Positions 29,496-40,002 of a stretch of 64,000 bases of DNA are shown in pieces (the first letter of the stretch is position 1; each line of letters opens with the position of its first letter). Made by a program: the position numbers and the translations under genes. This DNA comes from Brenneria izadpanahii. Its GTDB lineage: Bacteria > Pseudomonadota > Gammaproteobacteria > Enterobacterales > Enterobacteriaceae. Where the stretch lies: assembly GCF_017569925.1 (NCBI RefSeq), contig NZ_CP050854.1, forward strand, positions 3,658,001 to 3,722,000. The letters are read 5' to 3'. The notes beneath the pieces are model-generated. The model ran no database searches. It was not told where the DNA came from and was given only the letters and a program-made list of their open reading frames with translations.

Positions 29496-29758
29496 AAAGT
29501 CACTCCTTACGTATCAGTGAAAAATGACAGTGATGGAGTGTGCAATATTCTGTTTTCTGAAGCGTTTTTCAGCCCGAAACTCAATATGGGCCTACAAGAC
29601 TTCCACCATCAGAGGCATAGGCCCATTCATAGGCCCATTTGCTCTGGCTCCCCCGGTATACTGAGGGGAGCATACAGACGAAAAAAACCGTATCCTGATG
29701 ACAGTGATACGGTTTTCTTACTTCCCCGGATGCAATGAAACATCCCAAGAATGTATGT
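29496..29758. other. Integrase-tRNA spacer with repeats
   Basis: This short region between the int start and the tRNA 3' end holds two adjacent 12-bp repeats (CATAGGCCCATT at 29616-29627 and 29628-29639), an inverted copy at 29583-29593, a hairpin (29648-29670) and a terminator (29684-29716). The repeats may be arm-type integrase sites. Confidence 0.55.
29684..29716. terminator. Terminator downstream of the tRNA-Lys genes
   Basis: The 11-bp stem AAAACCGTATC/GATACGGTTTT with an 11-base loop has A/T runs at both ends. On the minus strand it follows the tRNA pair. Confidence 0.85.
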
Positions 29759-29834
29759 TGGTGGGTCGTGCAGGATTCGAACCTGCGACCAATTGATTAA
29801 AAGTCAACTGCTCTACCAACTGAGCTAACGACCC
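29759..29834 (-). tRNA. tRNA-Lys (anticodon UUU)
   Basis: Read on the minus strand, the 76-base gene starts GGGTCGTTAGCTCAGTTGGT, has anticodon TTT in GACTTTTAATC, the T-loop GGTTCGAATCC and an encoded 3' CCA. Acceptor GGGTCGT pairs with ACGACCC. It is identical to the second copy 52 bases away. Its 3' end faces the truncated integrase and is the likely former attachment site. Confidence 0.98.
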
Positions 29835-29886
29835 GCAATGCGGAAATACTGATGATAAATCCGGAACTAAAACTTAATGCTGAAAT

Positions 29887-29962
29887 TGGTGGGTCGTGCA
29901 GGATTCGAACCTGCGACCAATTGATTAAAAGTCAACTGCTCTACCAACTGAGCTAACGACCC
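29887..29962 (-). tRNA. tRNA-Lys (anticodon UUU), second copy
   Basis: This is identical over all 76 bases to the gene at 29759-29834, including CCA. It is the promoter-proximal member of the pair. E. coli has a larger Lys/Val tRNA cluster at the same place, so this cluster is reduced. Confidence 0.98.
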
Positions 29963-30012
29963 AAATTTCATGCTGCTTTAGCGTTTTGCGCTTGCCTTGG
30001 CAACGGCGGCAT

Positions 30013-30040
30013 ATATTACTAATTTAAATTTTCAACGCAA
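30013..30040 (-). promoter_or_regulatory. Probable promoter of the tRNA-Lys pair
   Basis: On the minus strand TTGCGT and TAATAT are separated by 16 bases and followed by a GC-rich segment (GCCGCCG), as in stringently controlled stable-RNA promoters. Confidence 0.55.
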
Positions 30041-30136
30041 CCTATTTTCCATAAAAACGGCCCGACTGCTTATTCTTCAAACGTTCAGGCACAAAAATTG
30101 CCCATAAAGAGCAACTTTTATACCTAAAGGAAAGGA

Positions 30137-30913
30137 TCACGATGCGGAAAGGCGTTTTTGAGCCTGTTTGGCGCTTTCAGTATTGGGATACATTTTTACC
30201 ACCTGCTGGTAAACGGCCTTGGCTTTGTCCGCCTGACCTTTTTCCTGCATGATTACCCCAACCTTCAGCAAGGCTTCGGCGCTTTTGGGCGATTTAGGAT
30301 AGTTTTTGACGACGTTGGCAAAGTAGTAGGCCGCATCATCTTTTTTACCCTTGTTGTAATTCAACTGCCCCAGCCAGTAGTTGGCATTGGGTTGATAGGT
30401 TGAATCCGGGTATTTTTTGACGAAAGCCTGAAATGCGTTGATGGCCTGATCGTACTGTTTTTTCTCCAGCACCAGGGCAACCGCTTCATTGTAATCGCTA
30501 TTCGCATCACCGCTACTGGCCGGCGCGGCGCTGTTATCGGCGCCGGTATCCGAACCTGCTGCGGGCGCATTCTGGGTTGGCGTTGCCGCGGAAGAAGACG
30601 ATGAACTTAGTCCATCAATTTGCTGATAGATCTGTCTCTGCCGTTCAACGACCTGATTCAACTGATACTGACTTTCCTGAATCTGCCCGCGCAGATTATC
30701 AATATCACGTTGCGTATCGGAGAGCTGTTGCTGAAGCTGGGTTAAAACCTGACTGTGAGCGTTAGAAATCCGCTCCAATTGAGTGACTCGATCATCTACC
30801 GAGCCTGAGCCGACATTACTGATTGGCGCTGCCTGGACAGTAGCGGCCCAGGAGGCCGCTACGCCAACCAGTAACGACAGACCCAATAAGCGATGTCTGA
30901 AGTTACTGCTCAT
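30137..30913 (-). CDS. cpoB: Cell division coordinator CpoB (YbgF)
   Basis: CpoB links peptidoglycan synthesis by PBP1B with Tol-driven outer-membrane constriction. The 258-residue protein has a signal peptide ending near VQAAP, an N-terminal trimerising coiled coil (~40-100), a low-complexity Ser/Ala/Pro linker (~105-140) and three TPR repeats at the C-terminus (for example YNEAVALVLEKKQYDQAINA). It lies 9 bases after pal and is the last gene of the tol-pal group. Confidence 0.96.
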   Translation of the reverse strand: MSSNFRHRLLGLSLLVGVAASWAATVQAAPISNVGSGSVDDRVTQLERISNAHSQVLTQLQQQLSDTQRDIDNLRGQIQESQYQLNQVVERQRQIYQQIDGLSSSSSSAATPTQNAPAAGSDTGADNSAAPASSGDANSDYNEAVALVLEKKQYDQAINAFQAFVKKYPDSTYQPNANYWLGQLNYNKGKKDDAAYYFANVVKNYPKSPKSAEALLKVGVIMQEKGQADKAKAVYQQVVKMYPNTESAKQAQKRLSAS

Positions 30914-30922
30914 GCGATTCTC

Positions 30923-31432
30923 TTAATAGACCAGAACGGCACGACGGTTTTTGGCATATGCCGCTTCGTCATGACCCAGAACGGCCGGTTTTTCTTTACC
31001 GTAAGATACGATAGAGATTTGATCAGAAGAAACGCCTTTGCCCTGCAGGTACATTTGCACCGCGTTGGCACGACGTTCACCCAAAGCAATGTTATATTCC
31101 GGCGTACCACGTTCATCCGCATGACCTTCGATGGTCACTTTGTAAGACGGGTTATTACGCAGGAATGCAGCGTGCGCATCCAGCATTTGAGCGAAATCAG
31201 AGCGAATATCGTACTTATCCAGATCGAAGTATACGATATTGTTACGCTGTAATTCCTGCATCTGCAGACGAGCCTGCTCAGAAGAAGACGCGCCGCCATT
31301 TTCAAAACCGCTGCCGTCGGCGGCACCGATGGAGGATTGGTCACTGCCCGCATTTTTGTTAGAGCTACATGCGGCAACTGCCAGTACCGGCAGAGCCAAC
31401 ATCAGGCCTTTCAGCACTTTATTGAATTGCAT
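30923..31432 (-). CDS. pal: Peptidoglycan-associated lipoprotein Pal
   Basis: This 169-residue outer-membrane lipoprotein has a lipobox (LAVAAC, Cys ~22) after a short signal peptide. The OmpA-like domain starts at [11 protein letters not shown] and has the diaminopimelate-binding segment [20 protein letters not shown]. It tethers the outer membrane to the wall and binds TolB and TolA. It is followed closely by cpoB. Confidence 0.98.
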   Translation of the reverse strand: MQFNKVLKGLMLALPVLAVAACSSNKNAGSDQSSIGAADGSGFENGGASSSEQARLQMQELQRNNIVYFDLDKYDIRSDFAQMLDAHAAFLRNNPSYKVTIEGHADERGTPEYNIALGERRANAVQMYLQGKGVSSDQISIVSYGKEKPAVLGHDEAAYAKNRRAVLVY

Positions 31433-31473
31433 CTCTTTGTGTCCTTAAATAGTTTATTGTACATATTCTGCAC

Positions 31474-32766
31474 TTATAGATACGGCGACCAGGCAGGGAA
31501 TTTAACCTGTCCATCAGTGGCCGGAAGACGCGCTTTGAAACGCCCATCAGTCGAAACTATCTGTAACACGGAACCCAGCCCTTGTTTAGAGCTATAGATA
31601 ACCATGGTGCCATTAGGTGCGATACTTGGCGTTTCGTCCAGGAACGTGTCCGTTAATACTTGCACGGCGCCCGTTACCAGATCCTGTTTGGCTATATGCT
31701 GAACGCCGCTGTTGGAGCTCACCATTACCAGAAATTTACCGTCGGCGCTCACTTCTGAATCCTGATTTTGGGCACCTTCCCAAGTCAGACGTTGAGGCGA
31801 ACCGCCGTTCACATTCGTTTTATAAACCTGAGGACGTCCAGCCTGATCCGAAGTATAGGCCAAGGTCTGGCTATCCGGGAACCAGCTCGGCTCCGTATTG
31901 TTGCTGCGTCCGTCGGTTACCTGGCTGATTTGACCGGAACCCAGATTCATTACATACAGATTCAAGCTGCCGCTCTTGGACAAGGCAAACGCCAGCTTGC
32001 TGCCATCCGGCGAGAATGAAGGCGCGCCGTTATGACGAGGGAACGAAGCGATTTGTCTGATGGCGCCGTTCGCCAGCGTTTGCACAACCAGCGCGGAACG
32101 ACCGCTTTCAAACGTTACATAGGCCAGTTTGCTGCCGTCCGGCGACCAGGCCGGAGACATTAATGGTTCAGGGGAGCGATGAACAACGAACTGGTTGTAA
32201 CCATCATAGTCCGCTACGCGCAGTTCATAAGGAAACTGCCCGCCGTTGGTTTGAACCACGTAGGCAATGCGAGTACGGAATGCGCCTTTAATTCCCGTCA
32301 GTTTTTCAAAAACCTCATCGCTGGCGGTATGTGCGGCGTAACGCACCCACTGTTTCGTTACTTTGAACTGGTTTTGCGCTAATACGCTCCCCGGATTGCC
32401 GGAGGTATCAACCAGTTGGTATGAAATAACATAGCTGCCGTCGGCGCTGGGTTGCACCTGACCGACAACAACGGCGTCAATACCCAGCGCTGTCCAGGCG
32501 GCCGGCGTCACTTCCGATGCCGTTGCGGGCTGCTGAGGCATACGGCTGGCATCAATCGGGTTGAATTTACCGCTGTTACGTAAATCGGCCCCGACAATAC
32601 CGCCGATATCTTCAGGCGCGGCTCCCGGCCCAGCCCATTTAAACGGGACGACGCCAATGGGACGCGCGGAGTCTACCCCTTGGGTAATCTCTATTCGTAC
32701 TTCGGCATGCAGCACCGTTGCCCATAGCATTAAAAAACTTAATGCGACTTTAAATACCCGATTCAT
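31474..32766 (-). CDS. tolB: Tol-Pal system periplasmic propeller TolB
   Basis: The 430-residue protein has a signal peptide ([13 protein letters not shown]), an N-terminal alpha/beta domain (~22-160) and a six-bladed propeller with WD40-like repeats such as [18 protein letters not shown] and [18 protein letters not shown]. TolB binds Pal, and its N-terminus contacts TolA. The length equals E. coli TolB (430). pal follows after 41 bases. Confidence 0.98.
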   Translation of the reverse strand: MNRVFKVALSFLMLWATVLHAEVRIEITQGVDSARPIGVVPFKWAGPGAAPEDIGGIVGADLRNSGKFNPIDASRMPQQPATASEVTPAAWTALGIDAVVVGQVQPSADGSYVISYQLVDTSGNPGSVLAQNQFKVTKQWVRYAAHTASDEVFEKLTGIKGAFRTRIAYVVQTNGGQFPYELRVADYDGYNQFVVHRSPEPLMSPAWSPDGSKLAYVTFESGRSALVVQTLANGAIRQIASFPRHNGAPSFSPDGSKLAFALSKSGSLNLYVMNLGSGQISQVTDGRSNNTEPSWFPDSQTLAYTSDQAGRPQVYKTNVNGGSPQRLTWEGAQNQDSEVSADGKFLVMVSSNSGVQHIAKQDLVTGAVQVLTDTFLDETPSIAPNGTMVIYSSKQGLGSVLQIVSTDGRFKARLPATDGQVKFPAWSPYL

Positions 32767-32904
32767 TTAATCTCCCTTATCCAGACATGACGTCTGCGAT
32801 AAATAGCAGAATTTTAACAAAAACAAACCAATGTCAACAAAACACTATAACCTGGTTTGTTTACCATAGTAATAATCTTAAACCTATATCGGTAAACAGC
32901 CCGG

Positions 32905-34080
32905 TTACTGCGGTTTAAAGTCTATTGGCGCATTCTTGAAAGCCTCATAAACATCTGAACTCGGCGGTTTCGGGATCCTCGCCTGTTTTGCTGCGGCAAT
33001 CGCGGCCTGACACAGGGCTGGATCGCCGCCTTCAGCGTTCACATCGATCAACAGGCCGTCCGGAGCAAGTTTGATGCGCAATGTGCAGGTCCGTCCTTTG
33101 TAAAGCTGCCAATCATAAAACTTGTTCTGGATAGCCGCCCGAACCTGGCTGCCATAGCTGTCCAGCGCCGCGCCGGACGCGCCGCTGGTTTTGTTGTTTC
33201 CAACGCCGGCCGGCGCGCCGCCGCCCGACTTCGGCGCATTTTTTGATGACGCCAATCCGCCCAGCAAATCATCAACGGCGCTTTCCTGTTTAGCGGCTTC
33301 CGCCGCGGCCCGCTTTTTATCATCCGCGGCTTTTTTAGCGGCAGCGGCGGCTTCAGCCTTCTTCGCCGCCTCGGCCGCCGCCTTTTGCTTAGCCGCTTCC
33401 GCCGCCGCGGCGGCCTTTTGTTTCGCCAATTCCGCGGCTTTCGCCGCTTCCGCTTTAGCGGCTTCTTCCGCTTTCTGCTTCGCTGCCGCCGCAGCCGCGG
33501 CTTTGGCTTCATCTTCGGCTTTTTTCTTCGCAGCCGCTGCGGCGGCCGCTTGCCGTTGAATCTCTTCTTCAGCCTTTCTCTTTGCTTCAGCAGCGGCTTT
33601 AGCCTGCTGTTCCGCTTCGGCCTTCGCTTTCGCCGCCGCCGCTTCAGCCTGTTTCTGCTGTTCTTTAGCCTGCTGAGCGGCCTCTTCGGCCTGTTTGCGC
33701 TGTTGTTCTTGCGCCAGCGCCTGTTGTTTAGCCTCTTCCTGCGCCTGCAGACGCTCTTTTTCCAACTCTTTCAGCCGCTGTTGCTCCGCCGCCTGCTTCT
33801 GCTGCAACTCTTCAGCCTGCTGTTCGGCCTGTTTCTTACGCAACTGCTCGGCGCGCTGCGCGTCGCTCTGCTGCTGTTGCTGACGATTGTATTGTTCGAC
33901 AACGGCGCTAGGGTCGACCATGACGGCATCAATAGATGAGCCGCCACCGCCGCCACCGCTGGCATCCATCGTTTGCGTCAACGAACTCCAGACCAGCAAA
34001 GCAATCAATATGACATGCAGAACAGCCGAAATAATAACGGCGCGTTTCAACTTGTCGTTTTGTTCGGTTGCTTTTAGCAC
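32905..34080 (-). CDS. tolA: Tol-Pal energy-transducing protein TolA
   Basis: The 391 residues begin with an inner-membrane anchor (AVIISAVLHVILIALLVWSS, ~14-33). A glycine-rich spacer and then a long Ala/Lys/Glu/Gln-rich helical domain II (~65-270) follow. The globular domain III at the C-terminus binds TolB and Pal. The repetitive domain gives false open frames in other frames. It is shorter than E. coli TolA (421), within normal variation of the repeat. A 138-base gap separates it from tolB. Confidence 0.97.
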   Translation of the reverse strand: MLKATEQNDKLKRAVIISAVLHVILIALLVWSSLTQTMDASGGGGGGSSIDAVMVDPSAVVEQYNRQQQQQSDAQRAEQLRKKQAEQQAEELQQKQAAEQQRLKELEKERLQAQEEAKQQALAQEQQRKQAEEAAQQAKEQQKQAEAAAAKAKAEAEQQAKAAAEAKRKAEEEIQRQAAAAAAAKKKAEDEAKAAAAAAAKQKAEEAAKAEAAKAAELAKQKAAAAAEAAKQKAAAEAAKKAEAAAAAKKAADDKKRAAAEAAKQESAVDDLLGGLASSKNAPKSGGGAPAGVGNNKTSGASGAALDSYGSQVRAAIQNKFYDWQLYKGRTCTLRIKLAPDGLLIDVNAEGGDPALCQAAIAAAKQARIPKPPSSDVYEAFKNAPIDFKPQ

Positions 34081-34136
34081 AATCGATTCCCAAAAACAGT
34101 ATTGCCAGAAATATGCCCGACGATCATCTCGCTAAT

Positions 34137-34562
34137 TCAGATCGGTTGCGTCATCAGCCCAACGGATTTCACTCCGGCCTGATGCAACAGGTTCAGCGCT
34201 TTGATAATTTCATCATAAGGAACATCTTTTGCACCGCCAATCAAAAATACCGCTTTAGGGTTTTCCGCCAGACGAGCCTGAGCCTCAGCAACCACCTGTT
34301 CCGCCGGCAGTTGTTCCATCCGGTTTTGTTCAATCACCAGGCTGTATTGTCCGACGCCCGACACTTCAACGATCACCGGAGGATTATCATTGCTGGAAAC
34401 CGTTTTGGAATCCGTAGCATCCGGCAGATCGACTTCAACGCTCTGCGTGATAATCGGTGCGGTCGCCATGAAGATCAGCAACAGCACCAGCAGCACGTCC
34501 AGCAGCGGAACAATGTTGATCTCGGATTTCAGTTCACGACGCCCTCTGCGTAGTCGAGCCAT
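34137..34562 (-). CDS. tolR: Tol-Pal system proton channel subunit TolR
   Basis: This 141-residue ExbD-family protein has one membrane helix (IVPLLDVLLVLLLIFMATAP, ~17-36) that contains the essential aspartate, then a periplasmic domain. With TolQ it uses the proton gradient to power TolA. It lies 12 bases after tolQ, and tolA follows after 56 bases. Confidence 0.98.
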   Translation of the reverse strand: MARLRRGRRELKSEINIVPLLDVLLVLLLIFMATAPIITQSVEVDLPDATDSKTVSSNDNPPVIVEVSGVGQYSLVIEQNRMEQLPAEQVVAEAQARLAENPKAVFLIGGAKDVPYDEIIKALNLLHQAGVKSVGLMTQPI

Positions 34563-34574
34563 GATCCCCCCTGA

Positions 34575-35662
<1,088 letters not shown>

Positions 35663-35795
35663 TCTACATCCCGGCAATGCTATAAACACCGCTACTATAC
35701 GCAAGAGAAATGAGGTTGGGAATGGATTGCAACAATGGAAAGAAAATAATTATGGGTTGCAAGCAACCCATAACCAAATGGAATAGACGATAGGG

Positions 35796-36089
35796 TTACC
35801 GGAAGAAATGATAGAGTCCTAACGCCAGGATCGCCAGGGCCGGAAGCGGACTGAAAAACGCCCGCCAACGCAGCCGGCGAGGGCGAAATCCGACGCCGTG
35901 AACGACGCCCGCGCAAACGGCCCAAATCAACAGAAACCCCTGCCAGACCGATAGTTCGCTGGTTCTCGCCGCAAAACGGCCGGGATCCCAGAAAACACAT
36001 CCGGCGGTCATCAGCGCCATGATAAGGGAAAGAGCCCGAAGCGGGCTCTTATCCATCAGACGATACAACTTATCGACCAAATCACTCAT
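35796..36089 (-). CDS. ybgE: Cyd operon membrane protein YbgE
   Basis: The 97-residue protein has three hydrophobic helices (ALSLIMALMTAGCVFWDPG, VWQGFLLIWAVCAGVVHGVG and ALAILALGLYHFF) of the YbgE family. Its role is unknown, although it always accompanies cytochrome bd genes. Its ATG overlaps the cydX stop (ATGA). Confidence 0.95.
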   Translation of the reverse strand: MSDLVDKLYRLMDKSPLRALSLIMALMTAGCVFWDPGRFAARTSELSVWQGFLLIWAVCAGVVHGVGFRPRRLRWRAFFSPLPALAILALGLYHFFR

Positions 36090-36202
36090 TGAGTTTCATC
36101 TTCGGTCTTTTGGCTTGCCTCGCTCTGCTCAAGCGCCAGGGCGGTAATGATCCCTAGTGAACAAGCAAGAAGCGTTCCGAGTATCCAAGCAAAATACCAC
36201 AT
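36086..36202 (-). CDS. cydX: Cytochrome bd-I oxidase small subunit CydX
   Basis: A 38-codon gene read directly from the sequence. It begins MWYFAWILGTLLACSLGIIT, a single membrane helix with the conserved WYFAWILG start, and ends in a short acidic tail (QKTEDETQ). CydX is needed for stability and activity of cytochrome bd. It follows cydB by 16 bases and overlaps ybgE. GGAG lies upstream of the ATG. Confidence 0.96.
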   Translation of the reverse strand: MWYFAWILGTLLACSLGIITALALEQSEASQKTEDETQ

Positions 36203-36218
36203 AAATTAAGCTCCTTAC

Positions 36219-37358
36219 TTAGTACATTGAGTGAGTGTTCTGCTCAATATGTTCTTTGGTAATGCGTCCGAACATTTTGTAGTAACACCACGCGGTATAA
36301 GACAGCACAATCGGGACGAAGATAATCGCCACCACCGTCATCACTTTCAGCGTCAGCAGGCTTGAGGTCGCATCCCACATAGTCAGACTGACATTCGGCA
36401 TAGTGACCGACGGCATAATGAAGGGGAACATCGCCACACCGGCGGTCAAAATCACGCAAGCAATGGTCAACGAAGAGAACAGGAAGGCCATCGCGCCCTT
36501 CTCCATCCGCGCCATGACGGTAGTCAACAGCGGTAATACTACCCCCAACAACGGAATTACCCACAGCACCGGGTGGTTGTTGAAGTTAATCAGCCAGGCG
36601 CCGGCCTGATGCGCAACTTCTTTATGCAGCGGATTGGATTCAGCCGCCGTATTTATGGCGGAAGTCACGACATAACCATCAATGCCGTAAATCACCCAAA
36701 TACCGGCCAGCACGAAAGTCACCATCATGACCAGAGCGGCAATCTGCGCGACGGACTTGGCGCGAACGTGCAAATCGCCGCTGGTGCGCATCATCAGATA
36801 TGTTGCGCCATGAGCCACAATCATCGCCAGACTGACCACCCCGGTCAGTAGCCCGAACGGATTCAGAAGCTGGAAGAAATTACCGGTATAGTACAGGCGC
36901 AGATATTCATCGACATGGAACGGCACGCCCTGCAACAGGTTGCCGAAAGCCACGCCAATCACCACCGGCGGAACGAAACTGCCGATGAAGATGCCCCAGT
37001 CCCACATACCGCGCCAGCGCGGATCTTCGATTTTGGAACGATAGTCAAAACCGACGGGACGGAAGAACAGCGACGCCAATACCAGGATCATCGCAATATA
37101 AAAACCGGAAAATGCGGCGGCGTAGACCATCGGCCAGGCGGCAAACAGCGCGCCGCCCGCGGTGATCAGCCATACCTGGTTTCCGTCCCAGTGCGGGGCA
37201 ATACTGTTGATCATCACACGGCGTTCGGTGTCACTTCGTCCCATCAGACGAACCAACACCCCTACCCCCATGTCAAAACCATCGGTGACGGCAAAACCAA
37301 TCAGCAGAATGCCGATCAACAGCCACCAGATAAATCGTAATACTTCATATTCAAACAT
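36219..37358 (-). CDS. cydB: Cytochrome bd-I ubiquinol oxidase subunit II
   Basis: This 379-residue inner-membrane subunit of the high-affinity quinol oxidase starts MFEYEVLRFIWWLLIGILLI and carries GFDMGVGVLVRLMGRSDTER near residue 28. It has about nine helices. The length matches E. coli CydB (379). It lies 13 bases after cydA. Confidence 0.98.
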   Translation of the reverse strand: MFEYEVLRFIWWLLIGILLIGFAVTDGFDMGVGVLVRLMGRSDTERRVMINSIAPHWDGNQVWLITAGGALFAAWPMVYAAAFSGFYIAMILVLASLFFRPVGFDYRSKIEDPRWRGMWDWGIFIGSFVPPVVIGVAFGNLLQGVPFHVDEYLRLYYTGNFFQLLNPFGLLTGVVSLAMIVAHGATYLMMRTSGDLHVRAKSVAQIAALVMMVTFVLAGIWVIYGIDGYVVTSAINTAAESNPLHKEVAHQAGAWLINFNNHPVLWVIPLLGVVLPLLTTVMARMEKGAMAFLFSSLTIACVILTAGVAMFPFIMPSVTMPNVSLTMWDATSSLLTLKVMTVVAIIFVPIVLSYTAWCYYKMFGRITKEHIEQNTHSMY

Positions 37359-37371
37359 AGTGGACTCCCGT

Positions 37372-38940
37372 TTACCGTGCTTCCTGCGCGACCGCTATCG
37401 GCTGCTCAAAATGGTAGCGACCCGTTTTCAGGCTGCTTGGCCCCAGACGCGCGAATTTGAACATCAGATACATTTCCGCAATCAGGAACAGCGTATACAG
37501 ACCACAAATCAGCCCCATAGAGAATAGGATATCGCCTGCGGTTAGTGATGAGTTCGCAACCGCAGTCGGCAATATTTCACCGATAGCCCAAGGCTGACGG
37601 CCATACTCGGCAACGAACCACCCTGCTTCCACTGCGATCCACGGCAATGGGATACCGTACAACGCGGCGCGGTGCAGCCATTTTTTCTCGCCGATTTTGC
37701 CGCGCAGCACGGTCCAGAAAGAGAGACCGATAATAAGCAGCATCAATACGCCGCACGCCACCATGATACGGAAAGAGAAATACAGCGGCGCGACACGCGG
37801 GATGGAATCCTTCGTCGCCTGCTGGATTTGCGCTTCGGTCGCGTCAGAAACTTTCGGCGTATAGCGTTTCAGCAACATGCCGTAGCCCAGATCCTGCTTG
37901 GACTCGTTAAACGCAGCTTTAATCGCGGGATCGGTATTGCCGGCGCGCAGTTCTTCCAGAAGCTGATAGGCTTTCATACCGTTGCGAATACGCACTTCGT
38001 GCTGTTCCATCAGCTCTTTCAGACCGGTAACCTGCTTATCGGTGGAGCGAGTCACGATCAGCCCCATCAGATAAGGGATACGGATCGCATAATCGTTTTC
38101 CAGAGTCTCCTGATTAGGAATACCAATCAGCGTGAAAGACGCCGGAGCCGGTTGGGTTTCCCATTCTGCTTCGATAGCGGCCAGTTTGGTTTTCTGCACG
38201 TCGCCCATTTCATAACCGGATTCATCGCCCAGTACGATAACAGAGAGAACGGAAGCAAGACCGAAGCTGGCGGCGATAGCGAATGAACGCTTGGCGAAAG
38301 CGATGTCGCGGCCTTTTAGCAGATAGTAGGAACTGATGCCCAGAATGAACATCGCGCCGGTACAGTAGCCGGCGGCGACGGTGTGAACGAATTTCACCTG
38401 AGCAACCGGATTCAGCACCAGCGAGGCGAAGCTCACCATTTCCATACGCATGGTTTCATAGTTGAAATCAGAGGCGATGGGGTTTTGCATCCAGCCGTTT
38501 GCCACCAGGATCCATAGAGCGGAGAAGTTGGAACCCAACGCGACGAGCCAGGTGACCGCCATATGTTGAACTTTTCCCAAACGATCCCAGCCGAAAAAGA
38601 ACAGACCAACAAAGGTGGATTCAAGGAAAAATGCCATCAAGCCTTCAATGGCGAGCGGAGCGCCGAAGATATCTCCGACATAATGCGAAAAGTATGACCA
38701 GTTGGTGCCAAACTGAAACTCCATCGTCAGCCCGGTCGCCACACCCAGAGCAAAGTTAATTGCGAATAACTTGCCCCAGAATTTAGTCATATCTTTATAG
38801 ATTTGTTTGCCAGACAGCACATATACCGTTTCCATAATCGCCAGCAGAAACGCCATCCCCAGCGTTAACGGCACGAATAGAAAATGGTACATTGCGGTTA
38901 AGGCAAACTGTAAGCGTGACAGTTCGACTATATCAAACAT
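37372..38940 (-). CDS. cydA: Cytochrome bd-I ubiquinol oxidase subunit I
   Basis: The 522-residue heme-binding subunit oxidises ubiquinol and reduces oxygen at low oxygen tension. Heme ligand His19 is in [14 protein letters not shown]. The long form of the Q loop (about residues 250-380, with [14 protein letters not shown] and the [15 protein letters not shown] segment) marks it as the L-subfamily. The length matches E. coli (522). A long A/T-rich upstream region with ArcA- and FNR-like sequences precedes it. Confidence 0.98.
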   Translation of the reverse strand: MFDIVELSRLQFALTAMYHFLFVPLTLGMAFLLAIMETVYVLSGKQIYKDMTKFWGKLFAINFALGVATGLTMEFQFGTNWSYFSHYVGDIFGAPLAIEGLMAFFLESTFVGLFFFGWDRLGKVQHMAVTWLVALGSNFSALWILVANGWMQNPIASDFNYETMRMEMVSFASLVLNPVAQVKFVHTVAAGYCTGAMFILGISSYYLLKGRDIAFAKRSFAIAASFGLASVLSVIVLGDESGYEMGDVQKTKLAAIEAEWETQPAPASFTLIGIPNQETLENDYAIRIPYLMGLIVTRSTDKQVTGLKELMEQHEVRIRNGMKAYQLLEELRAGNTDPAIKAAFNESKQDLGYGMLLKRYTPKVSDATEAQIQQATKDSIPRVAPLYFSFRIMVACGVLMLLIIGLSFWTVLRGKIGEKKWLHRAALYGIPLPWIAVEAGWFVAEYGRQPWAIGEILPTAVANSSLTAGDILFSMGLICGLYTLFLIAEMYLMFKFARLGPSSLKTGRYHFEQPIAVAQEAR

Positions 38941-39600
38941 CTTGACTCCTTGCTCCTCGCAGGAAGGTTTTAAGCTAACAAGCCACTAAACACCCGTCAG
39001 TAAACACCCGAAAAAGAACACAACAGAAATTGCTTCAGCACAGGCTTTAACGAACGCCGGAAAATCCCCCGGCGAATCCAACAGCAAGCCAAAGAAAAAT
39101 CACAAATATTACAAGTATCGTATCCTAAGATAGAGTATCGGTATATTACGCCTGTAATCCCATACAATAAATAGGTTTTTACGTGACTCAGATTGGGTTT
39201 TTGATTTCAAATCAACTTTTGGGGTAAGGCCGATCTTACGCAATAATTGATTTGGCGCAATTTAAGCGCATTTCTAAAAATATATCCATAGACAAATCTT
39301 GATCTAAAACAAATCAAGCGTTTATTGTTAATTAACAGGTTATAATGATTTCATGTTAATCGCATTTGTTAAATCCATGTATCACATTGGTTTAAATTAA
39401 AGCTAGCCTGGTAATATATTTTTTACTTTATTGCCGATAATTTATCTTATGTGCTGTTCTTTCTATTCGTTTCTATTCGCCTATCTATTGTTCACGCTGT
39501 ATTTAAAGAATTAATTACGCCTCTTTATTGCTACACAATTGCAGTAATTAATTAACAATAATCATCAACGATTAGAACTGACCGAATGTATTAAAATTCC
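38941..39600. promoter_or_regulatory. cydA control region
   Basis: This A/T-rich 660-base region contains an exact TGTTAATTAA ArcA-type box (39326-39335) followed by further GTTAA elements at 39355 and 39368. An FNR-like TTGAT-N4-CGCAA lies at 39247-39260, and a perfect 15-bp palindrome TTGATTTCAAATCAA at 39201-39215. The minus-strand cydABX-ybgE operon should start here. No gene was seen. Confidence 0.6.
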
Positions 39601-39894
39601 GCCATAAAAAATCGCCGGGAGCGATTTTAAACGTCGCTGGCGACGGCCCGTAGGGTGGCGGGCAGGGATAGCACGCCATAAAAAATCGCCGGGAGCGATT
39701 TTAAACGTCGCTGGCGACGGCCCGTAGGGTGGCGGGCAGGGATAGCACGCCATAAAAAATCGCCGGGAGCGATTTTAAACGTCGCTGGCGACGGCCCGTG
39801 GGGTGGCGGGCAGGGATAGCACGCCATAAAAAATCGCCGGGAGCGATTTTAAACGCCGCTGGCGGCGGCCCGTAGGGTGGCGGGCAGGACGCCC
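39601..39894. repeat. Four tandem copies of a 74-bp hairpin-rich repeat
   Basis: Units start at 39601, 39675, 39749 and 39823, with exactly 74 bases between the first three starts. The fourth unit is 72 bases and a partial fifth begins at 39895. Each unit has GCCATAAAAAATCGC, the hairpin AATCGC/GCGATT, the hairpin CGTCGC-TG-GCGACG and GCCCG/CGGGC. In unit 4 the second hairpin is CGCCGC-TG-GGCGGCG-like: the T-to-C change in one arm is matched by A-to-G in the other. The array lies between cydA and sucD, where E. coli has the mng genes. A diverged single copy is at 59138-59210. Confidence 0.93.
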
Positions 39895-39899
39895 GCCAT

Positions 39900-39930
39900 A
39901 AAAAAAGCCACCTATGTACATCAGGTGGCC
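39900..39930 (-). terminator. Terminator of the sdh-suc operon
   Basis: On the minus strand GCCACCT pairs with AGGTGGC around a 9-base loop and is followed by seven T. It lies about 75 bases after the sucD stop. Confidence 0.93.
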
Positions 39931-40002
39931 AAACATGTCGAACTTTGCAATCACGAGGTCATAACAGTCGGTCTGCTATACCCTTCGTCTTATATAGCCG
40001 AA
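39900..40002 (-). ncRNA. Candidate SdhX-like RNA from the sucD 3' UTR
   Basis: E. coli produces the small RNA SdhX (RybD) by processing the 3' UTR of the sdh-suc transcript. Here the same position holds about 100 bases ending in a strong intrinsic terminator with seven T, the form needed for Hfq binding. No sequence alignment was done, so the assignment rests on position and structure. Confidence 0.4.

Noticed and set aside
33185..33965. Several open frames on both strands across tolA
   Set aside because: They arise from the repetitive Ala/Lys/Glu codons of TolA domain II and encode low-complexity Ser/Ala/Leu/Phe strings.
39299..39317. TTGAT-N9-ATCAA as an FNR site upstream of cydA
   Set aside because: FNR sites need a four-base spacer; nine bases does not fit.
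39565..39827. Short minus-strand frames encoding repeated MACYPCPPP-type peptides
   Set aside because: They are translations of the 74-bp repeat. The unit length is not a multiple of three, so no continuous protein is preserved.
39601..39894. Possible CRISPR array
   Set aside because: The whole 74-bp unit is repeated with no variable spacers, and no cas genes are present.
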